A stretch of DNA of 64,000 nucleotides. Origin: Rhodococcus sp. 14-1411-2a (GTDB taxonomy: Bacteria > Actinomycetota > Actinomycetes > Mycobacteriales > Mycobacteriaceae). The stretch spans positions 434,001 through 498,000 of the forward strand of contig NZ_NPGA01000014.1 of NCBI RefSeq assembly GCF_002259485.1, given 5' to 3'. The notes beneath the pieces were generated by a model. The model was given only the letters and a program-made list of their open reading frames with translations. It ran no database searches and was not told the origin of the DNA. Numbering within the stretch: the first letter of the stretch is position 1; each line of letters opens with the position of its first letter. The position numbers were made by a program, and so were the translations under genes. Below, one piece after another: positions 17,499 through 26,064 of this stretch.

Positions 17499-18608
17499 TC
17501 AGAAGTGAATCACCCCGCGCATGTTCTTGCCGTCGCGTAGGTCCTGGTAGCCCTCGTTGACCTGCTCCAAGGAGTAGGTCGAGGTGATGAGTTCGTCGAG
17601 CTTGAGTTGCCCGGCGTCGTAGAGGCGTAGCAGGCGCACGATGTCGTACTGCGGATTTGCGGACCCGAAGAGCGTGCCCTTGATCGTCTTCTGATTCAAC
17701 GTCAGATCCGTGCCGGACACGTGCACAGTCAGCTTCTCGGGATCGGCGAGCCCGGTGATGACGACGGTGCCGCCCTTGCCGATGGCCGCGGTTGCGGCTT
17801 GCACGACCTCCTCGTCGACGGTTCCGACCAGAATCAGAGCCTGGTCCGCTCCCTGACCCCACGTGAGTTCGGTCAACTTCTCCTGCGCCGACGCGTAGTC
17901 CGCGAACGCGTGAGTCGCCCCGAACTTCAGCGCCTGGTTACGCTTGAACTCGAGCGGATCGACGACGAGGACATGCTTCGCGCCCGAATGCACCGCTCCC
18001 TGAACGGCATTGATGCCGAGGCCGCCGATGCCGTAGATGATCACGGAGTCACCTGCGCGTACACCGCCCGCGTAAACGGCGGTACCCCAGCCGGACGGAA
18101 CGCCGCAGCCCACGAGAACTGCTGTCTCCAAGGGCAACCAGTCGTCGATCTTGACGACGGAGTGCTGCGAGATGGTGGCGCGTTCGGAGAAGGTGCCGAG
18201 CATGCACATCGCTCCGAATTCGGTGCCCTTGCTGTCGCGGCGACGGAACGTGCCGTCGGGCATGCAGCCCTCGAGGATCGTTGCGCCCATGTCGCACAGG
18301 TTCTGTCGGCCGGTGGAGCAGTAGCGGCAGGTGCCGCAGTTCGGGATGAAGGAGCAGACGACATGGTCGCCGGGCTTGACCTTGGTGACGCCGGGACCGA
18401 CTTCTTCGATGATGCCGGACCCCTCGTGGCCGCCGACGATGGGGAAGCGCGGTGGCAGGTCACCGTCGAGCAGATGTAGATCCGAATGGCACAGTCCTGC
18501 GGCCACGTACTTGATCAGGACTTCACCGGGGCCGGGGCCGTCCATGTCCAGTTCGATGATCTCGAACGGCTTGTGTGGCTCGAACAGTACTGCTGCTTTG
18601 GTCTTCAC
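17499..18608 (-). CDS. NDMA-dependent-type alcohol dehydrogenase
   Basis: A 369-residue zinc-dependent medium-chain dehydrogenase. The catalytic zinc ligands are Cys40 in GLCHSD, His61 in GGHEGSG and a later Cys. The structural zinc loop is CGTCRYCSTGRQNLC (Cys91, 94, 97, 105). The IPNCGTCRYCSTG and FRRRDSKGTEFG segments match actinobacterial nicotinoprotein/NDMA-dependent alcohol dehydrogenases, which keep NAD(H) bound and use an external acceptor. Start is ATG at 18608 with an AGGAGAAT-type site. The AcoR-like regulator upstream on the same strand is its likely activator. Confidence 0.88.
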   Translation of the reverse strand: MKTKAAVLFEPHKPFEIIELDMDGPGPGEVLIKYVAAGLCHSDLHLLDGDLPPRFPIVGGHEGSGIIEEVGPGVTKVKPGDHVVCSFIPNCGTCRYCSTGRQNLCDMGATILEGCMPDGTFRRRDSKGTEFGAMCMLGTFSERATISQHSVVKIDDWLPLETAVLVGCGVPSGWGTAVYAGGVRAGDSVIIYGIGGLGINAVQGAVHSGAKHVLVVDPLEFKRNQALKFGATHAFADYASAQEKLTELTWGQGADQALILVGTVDEEVVQAATAAIGKGGTVVITGLADPEKLTVHVSGTDLTLNQKTIKGTLFGSANPQYDIVRLLRLYDAGQLKLDELITSTYSLEQVNEGYQDLRDGKNMRGVIHF

Positions 18609-18705
18609 GGAGATTCTCCTGACGTCGATTCAGCGGTCGATGGATGTGGCGTGTCCGACGGTGCCGCTGCTCTCGTATTGCCGGGCACGCATCCATGCAT
18701 GGAAT

Positions 18706-18721
18706 TGTGACCCCGATCACG
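18706..18721. promoter_or_regulatory. CRP/GlxR-like binding site
   Basis: TGTGACCCCGATCACG fits TGTGA-N6-TCACA except the last base. It is about 100 bases upstream of the alcohol dehydrogenase start. The adjacent CCATGCATGG is a second perfect palindrome. Both are candidate sites for a CRP-type regulator or the neighbouring activator. Confidence 0.45.
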
Positions 18722-18750
18722 GGTGGAGAGTGTTCAGAAAGTGGACAACC

Positions 18751-20379
18751 TCAGCCGAGGATGCCGAATTCGCGCATCCGCTTGTACAGCGTGGTTCGAC
18801 TGATTCCCAGGCTCTCCGCCGTCGTGCGTTTGTTCCCGCCCTGCCGCGCCAACTCGTGCACGATGGCGTCGCGCATCGCGGTGTCGAGGGTGCTCATCCG
18901 TGTGGTCGACGCTTTCTTGCGCGGCCGGACCAGTTCCCGTTCGGTGATATCTCCGACGGATCTGCGCGACGCGGCCTCGGTGACCTCGGCTCGGAGTTCG
19001 CCGATGTTGCCCGGCCAGTCGTAGTCGATCAACGCCGACAACGCTGCCGGGGTGAAGTGCGCGCGGGACTCGAGCTCGGCCATGATGGCGCGGACCAGGT
19101 CCGGAATCTCGTGTCGGCGAGAGCGCAACGGGGCCAACTCGATGGTCTCGGCGCACAGGGACAGAAGTTGGCGATGTTCGAGTTCGGCCGAGTCGGTGGC
19201 CGAACTCGACAGCGCGTACCACCCGGGAGCGGACGACAGAATCGAATGCAGCCGGCTCGCCACCGGGCCGGTGAGGAAATGCACGTTCTCGACCACGACA
19301 TCGTGTGCCGCCCGGATCTGATGCTCGACGCCTGCCAACCACTCGGCCGCAGTCGTCGTCACCAGATCCGACGCGTCGAACCAGCGTGGTGACGTCGTTG
19401 CTGTCCATCGGGCCAGAGTGGTGGATTTTCCGGTGCCGGGTTCACCGTTGACGCACAACGGCTTTCGCGTCTTCGGTGCCGGTGGTGGTGTACGCACGGT
19501 GTCGTGCGGATCGATCTCGATGACGATGCCCGCGGCCGACACCGGACGTTCCCAGCGCACGGTTGCATGCAGTCCGGAATTGAGAATCACATCCTGTACG
19601 ACGCCGCTGCGCCGGACCGCATCGTCGGTGAGCGAGCGTAGTGCGGAGTGATCGACTGTGTCCACTATTGTTGCAGCGCTGGTGTTTTCGAGCAGGATTT
19701 CGTCGGCTATCGCGATGACGGGTGCACCGCGGCGCTGTGAGGATGCGTACTGAAAAGCCTGGAAGAGTCGTTGTTCGCCCGAACGCGTCTCTTCGAGGAG
19801 CCTGCCCTGAATGTCCTGTGCGGCATGGACGAGCATCGGTTGGAGCAGCGGGTTGTCGTCGGAGGCCAGGAAGGTGATGTCGAGGACGCCCTCGATGCGG
19901 CGGGTGACGGGGTGGATGAGGGGGTGGCCGTAGCAGCCGAAGGTTTTCATCGACTCGATGTAGTGCTCCTCGGCGTGCACAGCGCACGGGGCGCGCATCT
20001 CGAAGCTTGTCGAGATCGAATTGGTGCCCGACGCCTGTTCGGTGAACGAGCGGCCGACGACCGCGCCCATGGAGGACACCGCATCTCGTAGCGAATGGGT
20101 TCCGAAACGGAGATCGACCAGCCGGGCGTCACGGTCCGCGAGCAGGACGCAGTACCCGGAGCCGTGGAGCACGCTCTCCATCCGATCGAGGATGGGATTT
20201 GCCGCGGCGAGGAGGCGGCTACGACGGTCGACGTCACGCAGGCTCGCCTGCTCCAGGGTGTCCGCCGGTGCGAGACCGCTCTGCGCCGACCGTTGCCAGG
20301 ACTTGGCAATGGAATCTCGGAGCTTCTCGGCACCGCTGGGCATCTCGCGCACCTCCGTCGGCCGGCGCATGGTCGTCAT
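18751..20379 (-). CDS. AcoR-like transcriptional regulator (GAF / AAA-like / Fis HTH)
   Basis: A 542-residue regulator with the layout of AcoR-type enhancer-binding proteins. The N-terminal sensor has TEQASGTNSISTSFE and HAEEHY. A P-loop-like GEPGTGKSTTLARW follows near residue 318, and the C-terminus is a Fis-type helix-turn-helix (RTTAESLGISRTTLYKRMREFG). The AAA module is reduced: I see no GAFTGA loop, so direct sigma-54 activation is unlikely. It lies upstream of, and on the same strand as, the NDMA-type alcohol dehydrogenase, which it probably controls in response to an alcohol or ketone. Confidence 0.85.
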   Translation of the reverse strand: MTTMRRPTEVREMPSGAEKLRDSIAKSWQRSAQSGLAPADTLEQASLRDVDRRSRLLAAANPILDRMESVLHGSGYCVLLADRDARLVDLRFGTHSLRDAVSSMGAVVGRSFTEQASGTNSISTSFEMRAPCAVHAEEHYIESMKTFGCYGHPLIHPVTRRIEGVLDITFLASDDNPLLQPMLVHAAQDIQGRLLEETRSGEQRLFQAFQYASSQRRGAPVIAIADEILLENTSAATIVDTVDHSALRSLTDDAVRRSGVVQDVILNSGLHATVRWERPVSAAGIVIEIDPHDTVRTPPPAPKTRKPLCVNGEPGTGKSTTLARWTATTSPRWFDASDLVTTTAAEWLAGVEHQIRAAHDVVVENVHFLTGPVASRLHSILSSAPGWYALSSSATDSAELEHRQLLSLCAETIELAPLRSRRHEIPDLVRAIMAELESRAHFTPAALSALIDYDWPGNIGELRAEVTEAASRRSVGDITERELVRPRKKASTTRMSTLDTAMRDAIVHELARQGGNKRTTAESLGISRTTLYKRMREFGILG

Positions 20380-20450
20380 ACGACGGTATCGCCGACTGCT
20401 CCGCTCGACGCACGTTTCGACGGAACCTGCCCGATCGGGCAGTGGTGTAT

Positions 20451-20493
20451 TGACAGCGTGCTGTCATGTGCGCAAAATGACAGCACACTGTCG
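20451..20493. promoter_or_regulatory. Two palindromic operators before the DJ-1/MarR operon
   Basis: TGACAGCGTGCTGTCA (20451-20466, perfect) and TGACAGCACACTGTCG (20478-20493, one mismatch) are two 16-bp palindromes 27 bases apart, just upstream of the DJ-1 gene. The sites also fall in the spacer to the divergent AcoR-like gene. The MarR protein of the operon is the most likely ligand. Confidence 0.7.
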
Positions 20494-20511
20494 AAATTCT
20501 GGAGGTTCGAG

Positions 20512-21111
20512 ATGACAACGATCGCTCTGTACGCCACCGACACCATGGCCGACTGGGAGTACGGATACCTCACCGCCGGGTTGGCCATGGCTCGTGAACA
20601 AGACCCCGACGCCAATCGGCTGATCGTTGCATCCGAGACAGAAGACGTCGTCACGACGATGGGAGGTCTGCGAATCACTCCCGATGTCGCGGTGGCAGAC
20701 CTTCCCACTCTCGATGCGTTGATTCTGCCCGGCGCGCCCAGTTGGGACTCCGGTCACGACGCGGTGCTGAGGCTCGCAGTCGAACTCGTTGCGGCGGGAA
20801 CGCCGGTCGCGGCGATCTGCGGCGCAACGTTGGGTTTGGCCCGAACCGGACTGCTCGACGACCGGCCACATACCTCCAATGCCGCCGAGTTCCTCACGCA
20901 GGCAACCGAATACCATGGTTCGGAGTACTACCGCGACGAGAAGGCAGTGTCCGACGGCACCGTGATCACCGCAGGCGGCGTGAGCCCGTTGGAATTCGCG
21001 AAGCTCGTGTTCGAGCGGTTGAACGTGTTTCCCCAACCCGTGGTCGACGCCTGGTACGGCCTCTACACGACGGGGGAACGCAAGTACTACGACCAGCTGG
21101 CCGGCGCATGA
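20512..21111 (+). CDS. DJ-1/PfpI family protein
   Basis: A 199-residue class I glutamine amidotransferase-like protein. The nucleophile elbow VAAICGATLGLA places the reactive Cys near residue 103, and DWEYGY supplies the acidic residue region typical of DJ-1/PfpI. ATG at 20512 follows GGAGG. It overlaps the MarR gene by four bases. Members include glyoxalase III-like, protease and isonitrile hydratase activities; the sequence does not decide between them. Confidence 0.88.
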   Translation: MTTIALYATDTMADWEYGYLTAGLAMAREQDPDANRLIVASETEDVVTTMGGLRITPDVAVADLPTLDALILPGAPSWDSGHDAVLRLAVELVAAGTPVAAICGATLGLARTGLLDDRPHTSNAAEFLTQATEYHGSEYYRDEKAVSDGTVITAGGVSPLEFAKLVFERLNVFPQPVVDAWYGLYTTGERKYYDQLAGA

Positions 21112-21572
21112 AGCAGCGCACTCCCGAGGGAGATGCGCTGACTGCGCTGGTTCTGCCCGTCTTCGAGCTCAACGGTGAATTCCTCGCCGCCGCACAGGAC
21201 ATCACCGAGCCGACGGGTCTGACTCCGGCGTGGTGGCAGGTTCTCGGAGCCACCTTGGACGAGCCGCTCTCGGTAGCCGACATCGCGCGACGCGTCGGGC
21301 TGGGGTTGGCGCGTCAGAGTGTGCAACGCACCGCAAATCTGTTGGTGGACAAAGGGTGGGCCGTGTACGTCGACAACCCGAACCACAAGCGCGCGAAGCT
21401 GTTGGAACCCACCGCCAAGGGCCGCGACACCGTTGCCGAGCTGCGGGATGCGCAACATGCATGGTCCGATGCCGTGGGAGCCGCTGTGGGAGAGGGCGAG
21501 CTGCAGGCCTTTGCGGCAACCCTGGAGAAGATCCTTAGGGCATCCAGGGACTATCGCGGCGGCAGTGCATAA
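21108..21572 (+). CDS. MarR-family regulator
   Basis: A 154-residue winged-helix protein. LTPAWWQVLGATLDEPLSVADIARRVGL leads into ARQSVQRTANLLVDKGWAVYVDNPNHKR, where the wing carries the usual Asn/Arg-type tip. ATG at 21108 overlaps the DJ-1 stop (ATGA). It probably represses its own operon through the paired TGACAG palindromes upstream, in response to an electrophile or phenolic ligand. The ligand is unknown. Confidence 0.88.
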   Translation: MKQRTPEGDALTALVLPVFELNGEFLAAAQDITEPTGLTPAWWQVLGATLDEPLSVADIARRVGLGLARQSVQRTANLLVDKGWAVYVDNPNHKRAKLLEPTAKGRDTVAELRDAQHAWSDAVGAAVGEGELQAFAATLEKILRASRDYRGGSA

Positions 21573-21579
21573 TTCGGGC

Positions 21580-22815
21580 ATGGTTACGCTCGGGGTACTG
21601 CTGACCGGATTGCTGGCCGGGTTGTCGATGCAATCGGACGGCATCGACATCCTCGGCGACACCAGCGTCGGCGGGCTGCTGCTCTCCAGCGGCGGTGGGG
21701 GAGTCGCGGTCGCGCTGATCCTTGCGTCGGGTACGGCGATGGTCGTTCGTCGGCGCAGCGTTCTGGCCGGACTGTCCATCGCCGCTGCAGTTGTCATCGG
21801 GGGATCGGCACTGCTGTTCTCGTCCGATTTCGCCGAGGTGATGGCAGGCGGAGTCCTGTTGGGATGCATTGCAGTGCAGGCGAACAGCACGCGGGTTCGG
21901 CAGGCGCTGCTGACGGCATCGTTTCTGCTCGGGCTGCTCAGTGTGGGTGCAGTAGAGGCGTTACAGCACAGCGCAATTCCCCGGCGCTACGCCGACTACC
22001 TCACCGAATCCGACATGGGCACACCGGTGGTCGTGCCGGTGCTCTGTGTGCTCGTGATGGTGGCTGCGGCGTGGGCAGCGCGCGCCGAACAGGGCGAAAG
22101 CCCGGCCACCGATCGCGACATTCGCACAGTCGCGGCAATACTGCTGGTGGCGATCGGTGGGCTGCTGCTCAATATGGTGTTCGTGTTCAGCATGTTCCAG
22201 AGCCTGTACGGGTTCGGCGGCCGCTGGTACTACGGACTCTTCGTCGTACCCGTGTTGTTCGCGGCGGCCGGCCTGCTACCGGGCCGCGGCGGCGTCATGG
22301 TTCTCGCCGGAACGGCGGTGTTGCTCACCTCGACCACCACGGCCGGGGTGGGTATCAGTGTCTCGGCCCGGGCCTGGACACTGGGACTGGTAGCTGTCAC
22401 CGCAATCGCGGTGGCCGCCGGTGCCGCGCTCGGATTGCGTTGGGGGCGTCCGTTGATCGGCGTCGCAGTTCTGGCGGTGGTCTGCGTGACGGCACTGTTC
22501 GAGCAGCCGCCGCTGGACAACGTTCACTACGTCGCGACCCTGATCGTCTTTCCGGCCGCCGCAGCGTACCTGTACGTGGCGTGCACACCGGCCGCACCGA
22601 CGCCGTCGACCCTCGGCCTCGCAATCCCGGCGGCGATCACGGTGCCGATGGTCGTCACCTACGGATGGACGTCGTACACGCCGTTGACCTCTGCACTGAC
22701 GGACACGTCCTGGCCCCGCGTCGAACTCTGGCTCTCGACGGGCGGTGCATGTGTCGCCGTCGTGCTCGCAGGTCTCGGGATGTGGGCTCTGAACCGCTAC
22801 CGGACTCTGTTGTAG
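21580..22815 (+). CDS. Polytopic membrane protein, unknown function
   Basis: A 411-residue hydrophobic protein with roughly 11-12 predicted transmembrane segments and short loops. I recognise no transporter signature; the only polar stretches are ARAEQGESPATDRD around residue 170 and a short Pro/Thr loop near 350. It starts at ATG 21580, seven bases after the MarR stop, so it may be part of that operon. It converges with the broken reductase gene and overlaps it by 19 bases at a 15-bp tandem duplication. Confidence 0.75.
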   Translation: MVTLGVLLTGLLAGLSMQSDGIDILGDTSVGGLLLSSGGGGVAVALILASGTAMVVRRRSVLAGLSIAAAVVIGGSALLFSSDFAEVMAGGVLLGCIAVQANSTRVRQALLTASFLLGLLSVGAVEALQHSAIPRRYADYLTESDMGTPVVVPVLCVLVMVAAAWAARAEQGESPATDRDIRTVAAILLVAIGGLLLNMVFVFSMFQSLYGFGGRWYYGLFVVPVLFAAAGLLPGRGGVMVLAGTAVLLTSTTTAGVGISVSARAWTLGLVAVTAIAVAAGAALGLRWGRPLIGVAVLAVVCVTALFEQPPLDNVHYVATLIVFPAAAAYLYVACTPAAPTPSTLGLAIPAAITVPMVVTYGWTSYTPLTSALTDTSWPRVELWLSTGGACVAVVLAGLGMWALNRYRTLL

Positions 22816-23426
22816 ACGACGTGGTTGTAGACGACGTGTAGCACCTGATCCGATCCCACCGTCTCCGTCCGCTCGAACGCTGCCGGATCCCAACCGTCGT
22901 AGATCGGTTCTTCCGCTCCGAGAATCACCGGCGAGACCGCAAGATGGAGGTGATCGACGAGCCCTGCCTTCAGATACTGCCGAACCGTCGATGCCCCGCC
23001 GCCGAGGCGCACGTCTTTGCCCGACGCCGCCTCGTGGGCGCGATCGAGCACGGCCTCGATGGGGTCGTCGGTGAAGTGGAACGTGGTGCCGACCATCTCC
23101 AGAGGTGGCCGCGGGTGATGGGTCAGTACGAACACCGGGTGATGGTACGGCGGCTCCTCTCCCCACCGGCCGCGCCAGTCGTAGTTGGGTCACTCGTCGC
23201 GGACCGGACCGAACATGTTGCGGCCCATGATGGTTGCGCCGATGTTTTCGGTACCGAGGTCGAGCATCCGCTGATCGGCATCGGGGTGTTCGGTGTCGGA
23301 GTGATCGGCGAACACCCACTGGTGCAGCGCCATGCCGCCGATGCCCATGGGGTTGTCCTGGCTCTGATCGGGACCGGCGGCGAAACCGTCGAGCGAGACC
23401 GACAGATTGTGTATGCGAAGTGTCAT
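22797..23426 (-). pseudogene. Dihydrofolate reductase/RibD C-terminal-like gene, in-frame stop
   Basis: The two halves of a RibD-C/DHFR-like reductase lie in the same frame, separated by a TGA at 23190-23192. The upstream half (23193-23426) starts MTLRIHNLSVSLDGFAAG and ends GPVRDE. The downstream half continues PNYDWRGRWGEEPPYHHP and FVLTHHPRPPLEM and ends at 22797. Homologs carry Trp at the matching position, so a single TGG-to-TGA change explains the break. The C-terminus also contains a five-residue tandem duplication. Without readthrough the product is a 78-residue fragment. Confidence 0.85.
22809..22838. repeat. Perfect 15-bp tandem duplication
   Basis: GTTGTAGACGACGTG occurs twice head to tail (22809-22823 and 22824-22838). 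The first copy contains the stop of the membrane-protein gene, and both lie in the 3' end of the broken reductase, adding five residues to it. It looks like a recent slippage event. Confidence 0.9.
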
Positions 23427-23478
23427 ACCCGAGTAGACCAGCAGCGAACCGCGAAGTCACCGGAGTACCGTTTTCTTC

Positions 23479-24483
23479 ATGGCTTACAGATACCTCGGAA
23501 ACAGCGGACTGAAGATTTCGGAGATCACCTACGGCAACTGGTTGACCCACGGATCGCAGGTGGAGAACGACATCGCCACCCAGTGTGTACGCGCGGCCCT
23601 CGATGCCGGCATCACCACGTTCGACACGGCCGACGTCTACGCCAACGGAGCAGCCGAGACCGTGCTGGGCGACGCGCTGAAAGGCGAGCGTCGGGAATCG
23701 CTGGAGATCTTCACCAAGGTCTACTTCCCGGTCGGACCCAAGGGCCCCAACGACACCGGACTCTCGCGCAAGCACATCCTCGAAGGCATCGACGCGTCGC
23801 TGCGTCGGCTCGGCACCGACTACGTCGACCTGTACCAGGCCCATCGCTACGACGTCGAGACTCCGCTGGAAGAGACCATCGCGGCATTCGGTGACGTCGT
23901 CCGCCAGGGCAAGGCGCTCTACATCGGCGTCTCCGAGTGGACCGCCGATCAACTGCGTGCCGGGCAGGAACTCGCCCGTCAGAACGGCTTCTCGATCATC
24001 TCGAACCAGCCGCAGTATTCGGCCCTGTGGCGCGTCATCGAGGATCAGGTGATCCCGACGTCGAAGGAACTGGGTATCTCGCAGATCGTCTGGTCGCCCA
24101 TCGCCCAGGGCGTGCTCACCGGAAAGTACCTCCCCGGTCAGCCTTTGCCCGACGGCTCGCGCGCCAAGGACGACAAGGGCGGCGACAAGATGATCGCGCG
24201 CTACCTCGACGACCAGACGCTGACCCGCGTGCAGCAGCTCAAGCCGATCGCCGACGATCTGGGAATCACCATGGCGCAGTTGGCTGTTGCGTGGGTGCTG
24301 GCCAACGACAACATCGCCGCCGCACTCGTCGGTGCCTCCCGCCCCGAGCAGATCGCCGAGAACATCAAGGCCTCCGAGGTCACCCTCGACGCCGACGTGC
24401 TCGCGAAGATCGACGATGCGCTCGGCGATTCGGTCGAGCGTGACGCGGGGAAGACGGGCTCGCCGGAAGCACGTCTGGTCTGA
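23479..24483 (+). CDS. Aldo/keto reductase (potassium-channel beta-like)
   Basis: A 334-residue AKR. The tetrad residues are in FDTADVYANGAAE (Asp, Tyr), IFTKVYFP (Lys) and YQAHRYD (His). YRYLGNSGLKISEITYGNW and VLTGKYLPG are characteristic of the KvBeta/YghZ-like AKR7/14 group. It probably reduces small aldehydes or ketones with NADPH. It begins 52 bases after the divergent broken reductase gene, with which it may share a promoter region. Confidence 0.9.
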   Translation: MAYRYLGNSGLKISEITYGNWLTHGSQVENDIATQCVRAALDAGITTFDTADVYANGAAETVLGDALKGERRESLEIFTKVYFPVGPKGPNDTGLSRKHILEGIDASLRRLGTDYVDLYQAHRYDVETPLEETIAAFGDVVRQGKALYIGVSEWTADQLRAGQELARQNGFSIISNQPQYSALWRVIEDQVIPTSKELGISQIVWSPIAQGVLTGKYLPGQPLPDGSRAKDDKGGDKMIARYLDDQTLTRVQQLKPIADDLGITMAQLAVAWVLANDNIAAALVGASRPEQIAENIKASEVTLDADVLAKIDDALGDSVERDAGKTGSPEARLV

Positions 24484-24528
24484 CCGCCTGCCGGCGTCGG
24501 TCCGAGGCGAACAGGGTAATAAGGACGT

Positions 24529-26001
24529 ATGGACATGATCACCGTCGATACACCTCAGGGCCAGGTTCGCGGTCGGACCGACGCCGGCGTCACCTCGTTC
24601 CTCGGGGTGCCGTATGCCGAGGCCCCGTTCGGCCCCCGTCGATTCCAGGCACCGTCGCGGCCGCCCACCTGGGACGGAGTGCGCGACGCGCTCGAGCTCG
24701 GGGCCACCGTTCCCAAGGTGGGCTACCGGCCGCCGACCAGCGAGATCCTCAGCGAGCCGGTGGTGCCGGGCGAGGACTGCCTGAACGTCAACGTCTTCAC
24801 CCCCGATGTCGGCGGCTCGGCACCGGTGTTCGTCTGGATCCACGGCGGCGCATTCGTCAACGGCAGCAACGCGATTCCCACGTACGACGGTTCCGCGTTC
24901 GCCCGGGACGGCGTCGTGGCCGTGGTGATCAACTACCGACTCGGAGTCGACGGCTTCGCACTGATCGACGGTGCCCCGGCCAACCGCGGAATGCTGGACC
25001 AGGTCGCGGCTTTCGAATGGGTCCGCGACCACATCGCTGCCTACGGCGGTGACCCGGCGCAGGTGACCATCGCCGGTGAATCCGCGGGCGCGATGAGCGT
25101 CGGCACCTTGATGTCGATGCCCCGTGCCGAGGGACTCTTCCAGCGGGCAATTCTGCAGAGCGGAGCCGGGCACCATGTCATTGCCGCCGAGACCGCAGGC
25201 AAGGTCTCCGCAGCATTGGCGTCCGCGCTCGGTGTGGAGGCAACGGTCGACGGATTTGCTTCGGTGTCGGTGGACGCGTTGGTCGACGCTCAACGTGAAC
25301 TGTCCGATCGGATCACCGCCGAGGCCCCGACCGGGGCGTGGGGTGAGCTGGCCTTGAACGTCATGGCCTTCGAGCCGTACATAGACGGGGATGTCGTTCC
25401 GGCGCTGCCTATTTCGCGCATCAGCGACGGTGCGGGCACACAGGTGGACGTGTTGATCGGAACCACCAGTGAGGAGCACGCGTTCTTCATCGTGCCTGCC
25501 GGCCTGGTCCCTCACATCACCGAGGACTACGTGAAGCTGGTTCTCGCCGGGTACCGAGCCGACCCCTCGGCGCTGGACCTGTACCGCGAGCAGCTGCCCG
25601 AGGCCTCGGCCGGCGAGCTGATGATCGCCGTCATGACCGACTGGTTCTTCCGCATCCCGGCCACACGCCTGGTCGAGGCCCGTTCCGGAAATGCATTCGT
25701 CTACGAGTTCACCTGGCGCTCATCGCTGTTCGACGGCGCACTCGGAGCCTGCCATGCACTAGAGATTCCGTTCGTGTTCGACATGCTGCACAAGCCCGAG
25801 ACCGCCCGCATCACGGGCCCGAATCCGCCGCAGCAGGTGGCCGACCAGATGCACCGTGCCTGGGTCGATTTCGTGCGCGACGGCTCTCCGGGCTGGGACC
25901 CGTACGGCACCGACCGGGCCGTGATGATGTTCGGCAACGAGCCGGGCGTCTCCCTCGACCCGAGGCCGGCAACCCGCGCGGTGTGGGACGGGGTTCGCTG
26001 A
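24529..26001 (+). CDS. Type B carboxylesterase
   Basis: A 490-residue alpha/beta-hydrolase of the carboxylesterase B family. The nucleophile elbow GESAGAMS places Ser near residue 185. WIHGGAF is the oxyanion-hole motif, EDCLNVNVF is the family signature 2, and the Glu and His of the triad lie in the C-terminal half. There is no signal peptide, so it is intracellular. ATG at 24529 or 24535 could start it; an AAGGAC-like site precedes the first. The ester substrate is unknown. Confidence 0.92.
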   Translation: MDMITVDTPQGQVRGRTDAGVTSFLGVPYAEAPFGPRRFQAPSRPPTWDGVRDALELGATVPKVGYRPPTSEILSEPVVPGEDCLNVNVFTPDVGGSAPVFVWIHGGAFVNGSNAIPTYDGSAFARDGVVAVVINYRLGVDGFALIDGAPANRGMLDQVAAFEWVRDHIAAYGGDPAQVTIAGESAGAMSVGTLMSMPRAEGLFQRAILQSGAGHHVIAAETAGKVSAALASALGVEATVDGFASVSVDALVDAQRELSDRITAEAPTGAWGELALNVMAFEPYIDGDVVPALPISRISDGAGTQVDVLIGTTSEEHAFFIVPAGLVPHITEDYVKLVLAGYRADPSALDLYREQLPEASAGELMIAVMTDWFFRIPATRLVEARSGNAFVYEFTWRSSLFDGALGACHALEIPFVFDMLHKPETARITGPNPPQQVADQMHRAWVDFVRDGSPGWDPYGTDRAVMMFGNEPGVSLDPRPATRAVWDGVR

Positions 26002-26064
26002 CGTTCTCTCGGCAACCTCCGAACGTCGTCTGCGGGGTGGCTCACCGGCGGGTTAATCTCGGAT

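Noticed and set aside
23190-23192. Recoding of TGA as selenocysteine or Trp in the reductase
   Set aside because: No Sec insertion element or selenoprotein context is seen, and homologs have Trp there, so a nonsense change is simpler.
22276-25515. A 1079-codon open frame on the minus strand across several genes
   Set aside because: It is antisense to the membrane protein, aldo/keto reductase and esterase genes, has no domain signature and is explained by GC-rich codon bias.
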